64,000 nt of DNA from Halodesulfovibrio sp. MK-HDV (GCF_009914765.1 NZ_WYDS01000005.1:82704-146703); one strand, 5' to 3'. Shown: positions 34,760 to 44,640, numbered from the stretch's first letter. Notes: generated by a model from the sequence alone, not told the origin. A program made the numbers and translations.

Positions 34760-35719
34760 ATGGCGAAAAAATCTTTGCCCACCGCTCCATTCCTGACGGT
34801 TGCCTCCGCTCCGCATTTGCATTGCGGTGCTTCCATCAAGGGAATGATGAGTACCATCCTGTTAGCTTTGCTTCCGGCCGTAATCGGCGCGGTATACTGG
34901 TATGGCATGGACGCTATGCGCGTTATGGCGCTGTCCATTGCTACGGCAGTTATTGTTGAAGCGTTATGCTCCAGGATCATGGAAAAGGAAGTGCGTGTAG
35001 ACGATTTTCACGCAGTCGTAACCGGTTTACTTTTTGCGTTTATCCTGCCTGCCGGCGCCGAATGGTGGCTGGTTGTTTCAGGTTCTGCCGCAACAATGAT
35101 TCTTGGTAAAATGCTCTGGGGTAACTTCGGCGGCGCACCTATTAGTGCTATCGCAGTTGGCTGGGCGTTCTGTACCGTATCATGGCCGGTATATATGAAT
35201 GTTGATGCTACCATGCTGAATACTACTCTGGTAAACCCGCTTTCCCAGCTTAAGTACTTCGGCATTGATTCCATTGTGGATGCATCAATGTATAACTACT
35301 TTATTGGCGATCAGCTCGGTGCCCTTGGTGCTGTGCAGGTTGGTGCGTTACTGCTTGGCGGACTTATCTTGCTCGCCCGCCGTGTCATTACATGGGAAAT
35401 TCCTGTTGCAACCATCGCAGCTGTGCTGGTTGTAGGCGGAATCTACTATGCAATCGATCCGGAATTGTACGCGAACCCGCTGTTCCATTTGTTTACCGGC
35501 TCTACCATGCTCGCAATCTTCTTTTTGCTGACTGACTTTACTTCCACACCGAATACTCGTGGTGGTAAAATCGTGTTCGGACTCATGGCCGGTTTCCTTA
35601 TCATACTCATTCGCACGTACGGTCAGTACGCTGACGGTGTTTTGTTTGCAGTTTTACTCGCAAACATGATCACTCCGCTTTGTGATATGATTAAGCCTAA
35701 ACCATTTGGAGCGAGGTAA
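34760..35719 (+). CDS. rnfD: Rnf complex subunit D
   Basis: Integral membrane subunit of Rnf, 319 residues, with about ten hydrophobic helices. It starts with a soluble N-terminus including ASAPHLHCGASIKGMMSTIL, typical of RnfD/NqrB. NqrB/RnfD proteins carry a covalent FMN on a Thr; a candidate region is FFLLTDFTSTPNTRGGKIVFG near residue 255, but the exact Thr cannot be fixed by eye. The GADGVLF-like end (YGQYADGVLFAVLLANMITPL) is well kept. It is followed after 3 bp by rnfG, so translation is probably coupled. Confidence 0.93.
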   Translation: MAKKSLPTAPFLTVASAPHLHCGASIKGMMSTILLALLPAVIGAVYWYGMDAMRVMALSIATAVIVEALCSRIMEKEVRVDDFHAVVTGLLFAFILPAGAEWWLVVSGSAATMILGKMLWGNFGGAPISAIAVGWAFCTVSWPVYMNVDATMLNTTLVNPLSQLKYFGIDSIVDASMYNYFIGDQLGALGAVQVGALLLGGLILLARRVITWEIPVATIAAVLVVGGIYYAIDPELYANPLFHLFTGSTMLAIFFLLTDFTSTPNTRGGKIVFGLMAGFLIILIRTYGQYADGVLFAVLLANMITPLCDMIKPKPFGAR

Positions 35720-35722
35720 GCT

Positions 35723-36304
35723 ATGCGTGAAATCTTAAAGATGATCGTTGTGTTGACCTGCATCGCTGGTATTTCAGGCTTTGCGTTATCTTCTCTTAAG
35801 CAGATGACCGCACCGACCATTGAGTTGCAGTTGCTTACATTTGTACAGGGACCGTCCCTGAAGCAGATCTTGCCTGACTACACGAACGATCCTGTGAAGG
35901 AACGCAAAAAATTCACTAATCCTCTTACCAGCAAGCTTGTAAACGTATTTCCGCTTAAAGTAGATGGACAGCTTAAAGCTGTTGCTATTGAAGGCTTTGG
36001 CGGCGGTTACGGCGACAATATTGGTGTTATGGTCGGGTTCGACCTTGAAAACAATAAGCTTGTCGGTATCGGTATTACCACAATGAAAGAGACTCCGGGT
36101 ATTGGTTCACGTATTGCCGAACCCGAATTTCTCAACATCTTCCCGGGGCTTTCTGAAGCCGAAGCCAAGTTGAAGTCTCAAGGTGGCGTGATTGATGCCC
36201 TTTCCGGGGCAACAATTTCCTCCGAGGGTGCTGTGGTAGCTGTTCAAGATGCTGGTAAAATATACAGCGTATTGAAAGAAGAGATTCTTCAAGCCTTTAA
36301 ATAG
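35723..36304 (+). CDS. rnfG: Rnf complex subunit G
   Basis: Membrane-anchored periplasmic flavoprotein subunit of Rnf. The 193 residues have one N-terminal membrane helix (MIVVLTCIAGISGFALS), then an FMN-binding domain. The covalent FMN attachment motif is DALSGATISSEGAV near residue 165, where the Thr of SGAT receives FMN from ApbE. ApbE itself is encoded at the end of the operon. Also visible is the family segment GYGDNIGVMVGFDLENNKLVGI with TPGIGSRI. It could face the tetrahaem cytochrome on the periplasmic side. Confidence 0.93.
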   Translation: MREILKMIVVLTCIAGISGFALSSLKQMTAPTIELQLLTFVQGPSLKQILPDYTNDPVKERKKFTNPLTSKLVNVFPLKVDGQLKAVAIEGFGGGYGDNIGVMVGFDLENNKLVGIGITTMKETPGIGSRIAEPEFLNIFPGLSEAEAKLKSQGGVIDALSGATISSEGAVVAVQDAGKIYSVLKEEILQAFK

Positions 36305-36357
36305 GCACTGGAAGAAGAACGTGAACGCGCGGTAATACGCGCTGTGAGGAGAAAAGC

Positions 36358-37029
36358 ATGGCCACCGTATGGAAAGAGTTTTCCAAGGGCCTATGGGCAG
36401 AATTGCCACCGTTTCGACTCCTGTTAGGTTTGTGTCCGACTCTTGCGGTCACCACAACGGCGGAAAACGGTTTAGGCATGGGCATGGCGGTAGTATTTGT
36501 TATTACCTTGTCCAGTTTCCTTGTCTCATTGATCCGTAAAGTTATTCCTAAAAAAGTACGTATTGCTTGTTATATTACCATTGCTGCATCTCTTGTTGTA
36601 GCTGTGGAATTGCTGATGCAGGCATACGCTTATCCTTTATATCAGCAGCTTGGTATTTTCGTACCACTTATTGTTGTTAACTGCCTTATCTTAGGCAGGG
36701 CGGAAGCATTTGCAGGTAAAAACCCTGTGCACATGGCTGTTGCAGATGGCCTTGGCATGGGTATCGGTTTTACTCTGTCACTTACTTTCCTTGGTGCAGT
36801 TCGAGAATTATTCGGTACCGGCTCCGTGTTCGGTATAGAGATTCTCGGTGGTTCCTTCGAACCTGTTGGTTTTATGATTGCTGCTCCGGGTGCATTTGTT
36901 GCGCTTGGTCTTATTCTCGCAGGCATGAACTACCTGAGCATTGTTCAGGCAAAACGCCGCGGTGAACCAGCACCGGAAAACCCGTCTACAGGTTGCGCCG
37001 CTTGTCGTGCCTGTGCAGGCCACAAGTAA
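36358..37029 (+). CDS. rnfE: Rnf complex subunit E
   Basis: Integral membrane subunit, 223 residues, about six helices, homologous to NqrD. Visible family features are KGLWAELPPFRLLLGLCPTLAVTTTAENGLGMG, IFVPLIVVNCLILGRAEAFA and ADGLGMGIGFTLSLT. RnfA and RnfE are paralogues that pack with opposite topology and share a Fe-S centre between them; the Cys in LGLCPTL and VNCLIL are the expected ligands. The C-terminus ends STGCAACRACAGHK, a short extra Cys cluster (four Cys) that I do not know from the standard subunit. ATG start with GAGGAGAA upstream. Confidence 0.92.
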   Translation: MATVWKEFSKGLWAELPPFRLLLGLCPTLAVTTTAENGLGMGMAVVFVITLSSFLVSLIRKVIPKKVRIACYITIAASLVVAVELLMQAYAYPLYQQLGIFVPLIVVNCLILGRAEAFAGKNPVHMAVADGLGMGIGFTLSLTFLGAVRELFGTGSVFGIEILGGSFEPVGFMIAAPGAFVALGLILAGMNYLSIVQAKRRGEPAPENPSTGCAACRACAGHK

Positions 37030-37045
37030 CTGGAGGTAGTATAGT

Positions 37046-37621
37046 ATGGATTATTTCCTGATTTTTATCTCCGCGATCTTTGTTAACAACATCGTTCTTG
37101 CTCAGTATCTGGGACAGTGCCCGTACCTTGGTTGCTCCAAGGAAAAGGGTGTCTCTCTCGGTATGGGTGGTGCGGTTATCTTTGTTATGGTTATTGCGAC
37201 CCCGCTTACATGGCTTATTCAGGAGTACGTGCTCCTGCCGCTTGATCTCGGGTACTTGCAGACCATTATGTTTATTCTCGTCATCGCATCACTTGTACAG
37301 CTTGTTGAGATGTTCCTGAAGAAATCTGTTCCGCCGCTTTACAACGCGCTCGGTATTTTTCTTCCGCTCATTACAACAAACTGCGCGGTGCTTGGTGTGG
37401 CAATTCTCGTTCAGCGTAAAGAATTCGACCTCGGCCTTTCTATCTTCTACTCATTCGCTTCCGGCTTAGGTTTTTTACTCGCTCTCGTTTTACTTGCCGC
37501 CATTCGCGAACGACTGGAAGTTACCCATCTGCCAAAGTCCATGCAGGGCGTTCCTGCTGCACTGGTGATGGCTGGTATCATGTCTCTGTCCTTCATGGCC
37601 TTTAAGGGCATGATCTCTTAG
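37046..37621 (+). CDS. rnfA: Rnf complex subunit A
   Basis: Integral membrane subunit, 191 residues, six helices, homologous to NqrE. It begins MDYFLIFISAIFVNNIVLAQYLGQCPYLGCS, with the conserved Cys of the first helix pair. PLITTNCAVLGVAIL carries the second conserved Cys. Together with RnfE these are taken to hold the intramembrane Fe-S centre. The ribosome site GGAGGTAG precedes the ATG at 37046. It lies 16 bp after rnfE and 57 bp before rnfB. Confidence 0.94.
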   Translation: MDYFLIFISAIFVNNIVLAQYLGQCPYLGCSKEKGVSLGMGGAVIFVMVIATPLTWLIQEYVLLPLDLGYLQTIMFILVIASLVQLVEMFLKKSVPPLYNALGIFLPLITTNCAVLGVAILVQRKEFDLGLSIFYSFASGLGFLLALVLLAAIRERLEVTHLPKSMQGVPAALVMAGIMSLSFMAFKGMIS

Positions 37622-37678
37622 GCGCAGGGTTCTATGCATGTGACTCCCCTTGCGGGATAAACCAACAAGGATAGCATT

Positions 37679-38581
37679 ATGGTTTTGACATCTGTCCTTT
37701 CATTGCTAGCTCTGGGCTTTTTCTGCGCGGTTGTGCTGTCTGCAGCATCCCGTGTCTTCTATGTAGAAGAAGATCCAAGAGTAGAGGCAATCTGCGAAGC
37801 GCTTCCGGGTGCTAACTGCGGTGGTTGTGGTTATGCAGGCTGTGAAGCCTACGCCATCGCCGTAATTACTGACCCAGATGTATCTGCCGGCCTTTGTTGT
37901 GCTGGTGGTGCAGACGTTTGCGTCGCAGTTTCAGAACTCTCCGGCAAATCTGCCGGTGGCGATGATCCGGAAATCTCCTTCCGCCGTTGTGTGAAGGATG
38001 AAGGCAAAGTACAAAAGAAATTCGGGTATCAGGGTGTTCTGTCTTGTACCGCAGCCAGTTTGCTGCAAGATGGCTCTGACGCTTGTAAATACTCCTGTCT
38101 TGGCTACGGCGACTGTGTAACAGCATGTCCGTTTGATGCCATGTACATTGAGAACGATCTGGTTGTGATTGATCCTGATAAGTGTGTCGCTTGTGGCGCA
38201 TGTATCAACGTTTGTCCGAATCAGGTTCTCGAAATGATTCCGCGTCGCGCACGCGTTCAGGTTTTCTGTTCTACCCAGGACAAAATGAAAGCTGTTATGG
38301 ATGTGTGTGAAGCCGGTTGTATCAACTGCATGAAGTGCGTGAAGAAGTGCCCTGCAAAGGTTATTTCCCACGTTAACGGTCAGATTAGAATCGATCAGGC
38401 AGCTTGTCTTGCCTACGGTCCTGATTGTGAAGAAATATGTGTTGATGTGTGCCCGCGTGACATTCTGCGTCTCATGTGTCCTGTTGGCATTACCGCCAAA
38501 GCGCAGGAAGCTGCAGTTGCTAAAAAAGCAGCTGAAGTTGCCAAGGCTGCAGAAGCAGAAAAACCACAGGCAAACGCCTAA
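37679..38581 (+). CDS. rnfB: Rnf complex subunit B (multi-cluster ferredoxin)
   Basis: Cytoplasmic-facing Fe-S subunit that accepts electrons from reduced ferredoxin. The 300 residues start with one membrane helix (SVLSLLALGFFCAVVLSAA). The 4Fe-4S domain PGANCGGCGYAGCEAYA and its downstream Cys follow. Ferredoxin-type motifs come next: CLGYGDCVTACPFDAMYI, CVACGACINVCPNQVL, CINCMKCVKKCPAKVI, and a degenerate CLAYGPDCEEICVDVCPRDI. This multi-cluster form is longer than the 190-residue gammaproteobacterial RnfB and resembles that of acetogens and other anaerobes. The C-terminus is Ala/Glu/Lys-rich. Confidence 0.94.
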   Translation: MVLTSVLSLLALGFFCAVVLSAASRVFYVEEDPRVEAICEALPGANCGGCGYAGCEAYAIAVITDPDVSAGLCCAGGADVCVAVSELSGKSAGGDDPEISFRRCVKDEGKVQKKFGYQGVLSCTAASLLQDGSDACKYSCLGYGDCVTACPFDAMYIENDLVVIDPDKCVACGACINVCPNQVLEMIPRRARVQVFCSTQDKMKAVMDVCEAGCINCMKCVKKCPAKVISHVNGQIRIDQAACLAYGPDCEEICVDVCPRDILRLMCPVGITAKAQEAAVAKKAAEVAKAAEAEKPQANA

Positions 38582-38595
38582 TAGGAGCGAAGACT

Positions 38596-39606
38596 ATGAC
38601 TACTTCTCGTCGACAGTTCCTGCAGGCCTGCGGTATGCTCGGTCTTGGTGCCGCCGTAACCGGCATGCCAGCAGTAGCATCAGCCGCACGTGTGGGTGAC
38701 GAATACAAAGTGCAGGAAACCCGTTTTATGATGGGTACTGTGGTAACTATTACTGCGCTGCATCCTTCCAAACAGCTTGGACAGGAAGCAATCGGTCGCA
38801 GTTTTGAAGAGATGACACGCCTTGAGGCGCTTCTCAGCCGTTACCAGAGTGACTCTCCTATTTCTGTGTTAAACAGAGACGGTCGTGTTTCCGGCATTCC
38901 ACAGGAACTTGCAGAAGTTGTGCGCAGCGCACGGTTAATCAGCAGGCTTTCTGATAAAGCATTTGATGTTACTATCAAGCCAGTTGTTGATCTCTACAAC
39001 GAGAAAGCCAACCTTAATGGCGAAATGGTACTTTCAAAAGCTGAGTTCGAAGAAGCACTGTCTCTCGTAGATGCTGATTCCCTTATCCAGAAACGTGATT
39101 CTATTCGCCTTAACCGCGAAGGAATGGGCGTTACTCTGGATGGTATCGCAAAAGGCTACATCGTGGATAAAGCATCCGCAGTTCTTGCTGCATATGGTGC
39201 TAAGAATCACATGATCAACGCTGGTGGCGATATTCGAACAATGGGTGAAAAAGCTGGCAGCAAGCCTTGGGTTATTGCTGTGCAGGACCCGGAAAAGAAA
39301 GGCAACTACCCTGCGGTTATTCAAATGACGACAGGCGCGCTTGCTACTTCTGGTGGCTACGAAGTGTTCTACGACAAGAACCACATGTACCACCATCTGG
39401 TAAGTCCTCAGTCCGGCATGAGCCCGAACAATGTGGCTTCTGTCTCTGTTATGGCTCCAAGCGTAATGGAAGCGGACGCCCTTGCAACAGCAGCATTTAT
39501 TATGCAGTCCCGTCGCGGTCTTCAGTTCATTGAGTCTCTTAATGGACGCGAAGCCCTTTTTGTGACGAAAGACGGTATGAAAATGAGTACGCCTCAGTTC
39601 GGCTAG
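38596..39606 (+). CDS. apbE: FAD:protein FMN transferase
   Basis: Transfers FMN from FAD to a Thr of target proteins; here the targets are RnfG and RnfD. The 336 residues start with a Tat-like signal SRRQFLQACGMLGLG and AASAA-type cleavage region, so the enzyme probably acts in the periplasm. Family marks are FMMGTVVTITA, VTLDGIAKGYIVDKASAVL and NAGGDIRTMG. The catalytic region near the end has HHLVSPQSGMSPNNVASVSVMAPSVMEADALATAAF. It is the last gene of the operon, followed by a terminator at 39630. Confidence 0.93.
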   Translation: MTTSRRQFLQACGMLGLGAAVTGMPAVASAARVGDEYKVQETRFMMGTVVTITALHPSKQLGQEAIGRSFEEMTRLEALLSRYQSDSPISVLNRDGRVSGIPQELAEVVRSARLISRLSDKAFDVTIKPVVDLYNEKANLNGEMVLSKAEFEEALSLVDADSLIQKRDSIRLNREGMGVTLDGIAKGYIVDKASAVLAAYGAKNHMINAGGDIRTMGEKAGSKPWVIAVQDPEKKGNYPAVIQMTTGALATSGGYEVFYDKNHMYHHLVSPQSGMSPNNVASVSVMAPSVMEADALATAAFIMQSRRGLQFIESLNGREALFVTKDGMKMSTPQFG

Positions 39607-39629
39607 TTGTTGTACTAGTAAGAAACGTA

Positions 39630-39665
39630 AAAATGCCAGTCTGCAATGCAGACTGGCATTTTTTT
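39630..39665 (+). terminator. Terminator of the rnf operon
   Basis: AAATGCCAGTCTGC and GCAGACTGGCATTTTTTT form a perfect stem. Confidence 0.93.
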
Positions 39666-39857
39666 ATATGTAGTAAATTTTATGTAGGAAATATGGCGCG
39701 ATAGTAACATTAAGTTGTACATGTATTACATTGAAAATAGAAACGTTTAACAATCAAACAATAATTTTTAGCATTTACTTATTATATTTTACAGTAGCAC
39801 TATAGTTTCTAATTCTTCTGCCGATTAAATTCTGTGAAATTTTAGGGGGAAGATATA

Positions 39858-41999
39858 ATGAGATTAGATTCAATTAAAGTACGAATAACATCATTCGCAG
39901 GTGTTACTCTGTTTATTGTTATGGCTGCATTAATTACTGTATCCGGTGTTACATTGTGGAACACATCTTCAAAGGACGCGCTTGTAAATGCGGAAGCTTT
40001 AGCGACTGCCTATTCCAGTAAGACTCAGGATCAGATGAATCAGGCAATTACTATAGCCCGTACTGTAGCTGTTTCTCTGGGCGGCATGAGAGAATCCATG
40101 TATCTGAGCAGAGAAGCGGTTGATACGATGCTGCAGAACATTTTGGGTGCAAACCCTGCCGCCCTGGCTTCTTTTACCTTGTGGGATACGGATGCCTTTG
40201 ATGGACGCGACAGCATCTATGCGAATGATGAAGGTCACGACAGCACAGGCAGGTATCTTCCGTATTGGTCGCGTGGAGCAGGCGGTACATATATTGTTGA
40301 ACCACTAGTGGATTATGATACGTCCGATTACTACCAGCTTCCTAAGCGGACTAGACAGGAAGCTGTGACGGACCCTTATTTCTATAGCGTACAGGGAAAA
40401 GACGAATTCATTACTTCACTGGTAAGTCCTATTTTGGTGAAAGAAAAATTTGTTGGCATCGCAGGAATCGATATTAATTTAGGATTTCTTGAAGAAGCAG
40501 CTGAACAACAACACATGTTTGATGATACCGGTGAAGTGGTCGTTATTGCCAATCATGGGGCGATTGTTGCTCATTCAGGCCAACCAGAATCCATTGGACG
40601 CAAGATTAACAATATCTATCCAGAATTGCCTGAGCTTGGTCGGTTGGTGCAAAATGGCGAAGCACGTGTTTTATTCAACAAAAATTTACATAGATACCAG
40701 ATTGTAAAACCTATCCAGATTGGTAAATCGCCGACTCCGTGGAGTGTTATGGTGACCTTGCCGGAAAGCTACATTGCCGACAAAGCCACAGAAGAAGTAA
40801 CAACCCTTGTTCTGACAGCAATCGGATTAATTTTTCTCGGGCTTATCACAATGTGGTTTGTTGCTTCCCGCGTTGCAAATCCTATGATTCTTATGTCTAA
40901 AGCTGCAAATGATGTGGCGAAATCTTCATTTCAAGATCTGTCGACGATTCCAGATGAAAGTAACTTTTCTGGTGAATTACTCGATATGCATAGTGCCTTG
41001 AAGAGCATGTGCACACAGGCCGTGGATGCCCTTGCAGATGCAGACGCACAGTCGCGTGAAGCAAGAGATAAGGCACGCATTGCAGAGCAGGCAGTTCGCG
41101 AAAGTGAACAGGCTAAGCTGGAAGGTGAGCAAGCGACTCAGCGCGGTATTGCAGAAGCTGCTTCACGAATTCAACATATTGTTGAGCGTGTTTCTTCAGC
41201 TTCTGAACAATTGTTTGCGTTGGTAAATCAGTCCAGTCAGGGCGCAGAAGTTCAACGTGACCGTATGACTGAAACTGCTACAGCCATGGAAGAAATGAAC
41301 GCTACGGTTCTTGAAGTTGCTAAAAACGCCTCCGAAGCCGCTGGTAACGCGGATGCAGCAAAAGGGCGGGCAGCTGAGGGCGCCACAATAGTGAACCATG
41401 TTGTGGGCTCCATCACTGAGATCAATCGTCAGGTTGTGGATATGAAATCAGGTCTCGATGATTTGGGGATTCAGGCTGAAGGCATTGGTCAGGTCATGGA
41501 TGTTATTTCAGATATTGCAGACCAAACCAACTTGCTAGCTCTGAACGCTGCCATTGAAGCAGCGCGCGCAGGAGATGCAGGACGCGGGTTCGCCGTTGTT
41601 GCTGATGAAGTGCGCAAGCTGGCAGAAAAAACCATGACAGCCACACACGAAGTCGGCAAATCCATCGCTTCAATTCAGGCAGGAACACGTCATAATATCA
41701 AAAGTATGGAAGAAGTTGCTGTTGTGGTGAAAAGCAGTACAGAACAGGCGCAGCAGTCTGGAACTTCTCTCACAAATATTGTGACAATCGCTGAATCCAC
41801 AGCGGATCAGGTTCGGGCTATCGCAACAGCATCGGAAGAGCAGGCTGCTACTTCTGAACAAATTAATCGCGGTACTGAAGAAGTGAACCGCATCAGTGGT
41901 GAGACTAATGAATCCATGGGGCAGGCTTCCAGCGCTCTTGTGGAACTTTCTGCATTGACAGATGAATTAGCTTCAATCGTACGGGAAATGCAAAAATAG
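39858..41999 (+). CDS. Methyl-accepting chemotaxis protein with periplasmic Cache-type sensor
   Basis: A 713-residue chemoreceptor. Helix 1 covers about residues 12-35 ([19 protein letters not shown]). A periplasmic sensor domain of about 275 residues follows, with Cache features: [13 protein letters not shown], the [24 protein letters not shown] segment, and [17 protein letters not shown]. Helix 2 is near residues 315-337, then a HAMP-like linker, a Glu/Ala-rich coiled coil, and the signalling tip [40 protein letters not shown] near residue 555. The ligand may be a small organic acid or amino acid, as in many Cache receptors (inference). The C-terminus has no CheR-tethering pentapeptide. AGGGGGA precedes the ATG. 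Confidence 0.92.
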   Translation: MRLDSIKVRITSFAGVTLFIVMAALITVSGVTLWNTSSKDALVNAEALATAYSSKTQDQMNQAITIARTVAVSLGGMRESMYLSREAVDTMLQNILGANPAALASFTLWDTDAFDGRDSIYANDEGHDSTGRYLPYWSRGAGGTYIVEPLVDYDTSDYYQLPKRTRQEAVTDPYFYSVQGKDEFITSLVSPILVKEKFVGIAGIDINLGFLEEAAEQQHMFDDTGEVVVIANHGAIVAHSGQPESIGRKINNIYPELPELGRLVQNGEARVLFNKNLHRYQIVKPIQIGKSPTPWSVMVTLPESYIADKATEEVTTLVLTAIGLIFLGLITMWFVASRVANPMILMSKAANDVAKSSFQDLSTIPDESNFSGELLDMHSALKSMCTQAVDALADADAQSREARDKARIAEQAVRESEQAKLEGEQATQRGIAEAASRIQHIVERVSSASEQLFALVNQSSQGAEVQRDRMTETATAMEEMNATVLEVAKNASEAAGNADAAKGRAAEGATIVNHVVGSITEINRQVVDMKSGLDDLGIQAEGIGQVMDVISDIADQTNLLALNAAIEAARAGDAGRGFAVVADEVRKLAEKTMTATHEVGKSIASIQAGTRHNIKSMEEVAVVVKSSTEQAQQSGTSLTNIVTIAESTADQVRAIATASEEQAATSEQINRGTEEVNRISGETNESMGQASSALVELSALTDELASIVREMQK

Positions 42000-42030
42000 T
42001 AGCCCGTAGGGTGTAATCTCACTATATCTC

Positions 42031-42074
42031 AAACGGGATTGTCTGAAGGTATTCAGATGGTCCCGTTTGTTTTG
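42031..42074 (+). terminator. Terminator after the chemoreceptor
   Basis: AAACGGGATTGTCTGAA and TTCAGATGGTCCCGTTT pair with one internal mismatch region, followed by GTTTTG. Confidence 0.82.
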
Positions 42075-42579
42075 TTTTTGACGGGTGCCGGAATCGTGCT
42101 TACAACTCTTGATGTGCATCAATGAAAGCTGAAAATGGATGATGTAAGAGTTGGAACCGACAAAGTGGTATTCTCGTAAGCATGGAACTATCCATGCGAT
42201 CGATAAATGTCCTACTTTGTTGGTAGTATATAGCTGGGTGGTGCAATCACTACTTGCAAAAATAGCCAAACATGCTAGTCCTACCCTCACGCGATACAGC
42301 TTGGTCGTATGTGCTCGTATGGTTGGTTTTAACCGTAAATGTGAGTACGTACAGACATGCACCTGCGCCTCGTTATTATTGAGGCATAGAATAGATTTAC
42401 TGCACCGGCGGTTACTAATTAGCTTTTTACTAACCTGCTGCTACATGGTGTTTAGTTGTATCACGCGCACGTATTAACTGACTTGTTTCTTTTTATTATT
42501 ACAGTAAATTGTGCGACAGACAGTTCAATGTAAGAGCGAGCCTGCCGCCGACTTACACATCTTTTGCGGAGGATGTCTT
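42075..42579. other. Intergenic interval upstream of the CoA-disulfide reductase
   Basis: About 500 bp. Frames on either strand here have no ribosome site or family character, and I see no strong hairpin. It presumably holds the promoter of the next gene. Confidence 0.45.
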
Positions 42580-44289
42580 ATGTCTAAGCACGTAATTGTT
42601 ATTGGTGCTGTTGCCCTTGGTCCAAAAGCTGCCTGTCGTTACAAACGTCTTTGTCCAGACGCGAAAGTAACCATGATTGATCAGGCTCCACGTATTTCAT
42701 ACGGTGGTTGCGGCATCCCTTACTTTGTTTCCGGTGAAGTAAATACCGTTGTAGACCTCCAGTCTACTCCTTACCATATCGTTCGTGACGCTGCGTTCTT
42801 CAAAACAAACAAAGACGTAGACGTTCTTATCAACACCCGCGCAACTTCTATTGATCGCGAAGCCAAAACTGTTTCTATCGAAAATGTTTTGACCTGTGAA
42901 AAAGAAGTGCTTTCTTACGACGAACTCGTAATCGCAACCGGTTCTAAACCAAACTTGCCTCCGTTTGAGGGAATTAACCTCAAAGGCATTACTCCTGCTA
43001 CCAACCTCGAAGAAGCTGAACTGATTAAAAATGCTGTTGCAAACGGCGAAGTTAACAATGCAGTTGTAGTTGGTGCTGGTTTTATTGGTCTTGAAATGGC
43101 AGTTGCTTTTGCAGATATGTGGGGCATCAACACCAGTGTTGTTGAGCTTCAGAGTCAGATACTTCCTGGTTTCCTGCCTAAGTCTTTATCTAGAATGGCA
43201 CAGACTGATCTCGAGAAGAACGAAGTAAAAGTTTACCTCGAAGAGTCCGTTGTTCGTTTCGAAGGCGTAGACGGTAAAGTTACTAAAGTTATCACCAACA
43301 AGCGCGAAATCGAAGCAGATCTCGTTATCCTTGCTATTGGTGTTTCTCCTAATACTGAGATTGCTGTTGAAGCTGGCATCGAATGCGATAAACGCGGTGC
43401 AATCAAAGTTAACGACCATTTCCAGACCTCCGATCCTGCCATTTACTCCGGTGGTGATTGCGTAACTATTCCTAACCTCGTAACCGGCAAACTCGGCTAC
43501 TACCCACTCGGTTCCATGGCGAACCGTCAGGGTCGTATCATCGGTACTAACCTTGCCGGTGGTGACGCAAGCATGGCTGGCGGCATTGGTAGCTGGTGCG
43601 TAAAACTGTTCGAAATGTCTTGCAGTGGTGCAGGTCTTACTCTCGAACAGGCTCTTGCGAACGATTTTGATGCAATCTCCGTTCACGTTGAACAGATGGA
43701 CAGAGCTCACTTCTTCCCTGAAAAAGCGCTCATGTCTCTCCAGATTGTTGTTGATCGTCCTACCCGCCGTATCCTCGGTATGCAGGGAATGAACGAATTC
43801 GGCGATGCACTCACTGCACGTATCAACGCAGTTGTGCCGCTTATCTCTTCTCATGCAACCATCGACGACGTAGCCAACCTCGAAGTTGTTTACTCTCCAC
43901 CGTTCTCCTCTGCGATGGATATCGTTAACGCTGTTGCTAACGTAGCAGACAACGTTCTCGCAGGTCAGAACAAGTACATGGACCCTGCTGACTTCGGCAC
44001 ATGTTGGGCTGATCGTGATTGCGGCGAATACTACTTCATTGATACCCGCCTTGCTGGTGGCGCTAAAGATATGTGTGAAACATACCCAGGCGAGTGGCAC
44101 AATATTCCAAACGAAGAAATTAGTGCGCGTATTAACGAAATTCCTAAAGACAAACAGGTTGTAATGATCTGCAACACCGGTCTGCGCTCCTACGAAGCTA
44201 TGCTTCTTGCGTGTGAACTTGGTCTTGAAAACGTCAAAGCATGCGCTGGTGGTATGGGCGCTCAGAAAAAACTGAACGCTAAAATCTAG
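42580..44289 (+). CDS. CoA-disulfide reductase/NADH oxidase-like flavoprotein fused to rhodanese
   Basis: A 569-residue fusion. Residues 1-450 are a pyridine-nucleotide-disulfide oxidoreductase with the FAD loop VIVIGAVALGPKAA (an altered GxGxxG). The single redox-active Cys is in YGGCGIPYFVSGE near residue 43, typical of CoA-disulfide reductases. The NAD loop is VVVGAGFIGLEMA. The last about 110 residues are a rhodanese domain with the active Cys in VMICNTGLRSYEA. Such fusions (Shewanella Npsr, Bacillus CoADR-RHD) reduce CoA-persulfide or polysulfide with NAD(P)H, so a role in sulfur or polysulfide handling is likely. GGAGGATG precedes the ATG at 42580. It converges on the phosphate transporter gene through repeat copy E. 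Confidence 0.9.
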   Translation: MSKHVIVIGAVALGPKAACRYKRLCPDAKVTMIDQAPRISYGGCGIPYFVSGEVNTVVDLQSTPYHIVRDAAFFKTNKDVDVLINTRATSIDREAKTVSIENVLTCEKEVLSYDELVIATGSKPNLPPFEGINLKGITPATNLEEAELIKNAVANGEVNNAVVVGAGFIGLEMAVAFADMWGINTSVVELQSQILPGFLPKSLSRMAQTDLEKNEVKVYLEESVVRFEGVDGKVTKVITNKREIEADLVILAIGVSPNTEIAVEAGIECDKRGAIKVNDHFQTSDPAIYSGGDCVTIPNLVTGKLGYYPLGSMANRQGRIIGTNLAGGDASMAGGIGSWCVKLFEMSCSGAGLTLEQALANDFDAISVHVEQMDRAHFFPEKALMSLQIVVDRPTRRILGMQGMNEFGDALTARINAVVPLISSHATIDDVANLEVVYSPPFSSAMDIVNAVANVADNVLAGQNKYMDPADFGTCWADRDCGEYYFIDTRLAGGAKDMCETYPGEWHNIPNEEISARINEIPKDKQVVMICNTGLRSYEAMLLACELGLENVKACAGGMGAQKKLNAKI

Positions 44290-44317
44290 GTTTACTGTTG
44301 GCAATGTTGTTTTTACA

Positions 44318-44640
44318 ACGCTTGCCAGCGGGGCTTTAAGAACCTTTTGCAAAAGGTTCTTAAAAATCTCCAAAAACCTTTATTATGCGATGAAAGCTCG
44401 TTGAGTTACTAATTACGCGGCTTAATTCCACTGACTTGAATAGCAAAAGGGCTGTCCTTCATATGAAGGACAGCCCTTTTTTATTTTAGGAAAGGTAGTG
44501 ATGCATAAGCCGCGAGCTACAAAAGAAACGGGCTAGCCTCGCGGTTAAAGGTTTCTGGAGATTCCTAAGAACCTCTTGCAAGAGGTTCTTAGGCCGCCGG
44601 AGGCTCGTCGAAGACCCATCAGAGACAACTATTAAGAATC
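44318..44640. repeat. Convergent-end modular palindromic repeat, copy E
   Basis: Lies between the CoADR-rhodanese gene and the PiT gene. Left: GCCAGCGGGGCTTTAAGAACC with a small inner hairpin, TATGCGATGAAA and TTACGCGGCTTAATTCCACTGACTTGAATA. Core: GGGCTGTCCTTC/GAAGGACAGCCC. Right: CATAAGCCGCGAG, TCTGGAGATTCCTAAGAACC, then GGTTCTTAGGCCGCCGGAGGC ending at 44604. It is very close in layout to copy B. Confidence 0.85.
44445..44482. terminator. Bidirectional terminator in repeat copy E
   Basis: AAAAGGGCTGTCCTTCAT and ATGAAGGACAGCCCTTTTTT form an almost perfect palindrome. Confidence 0.92.

Noticed and set aside
42151..42477. 108-codon plus-strand frame before the CoADR-rhodanese gene
   Set aside because: No ribosome site, a competing antisense frame, and no domain pattern. 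Treated as non-coding.
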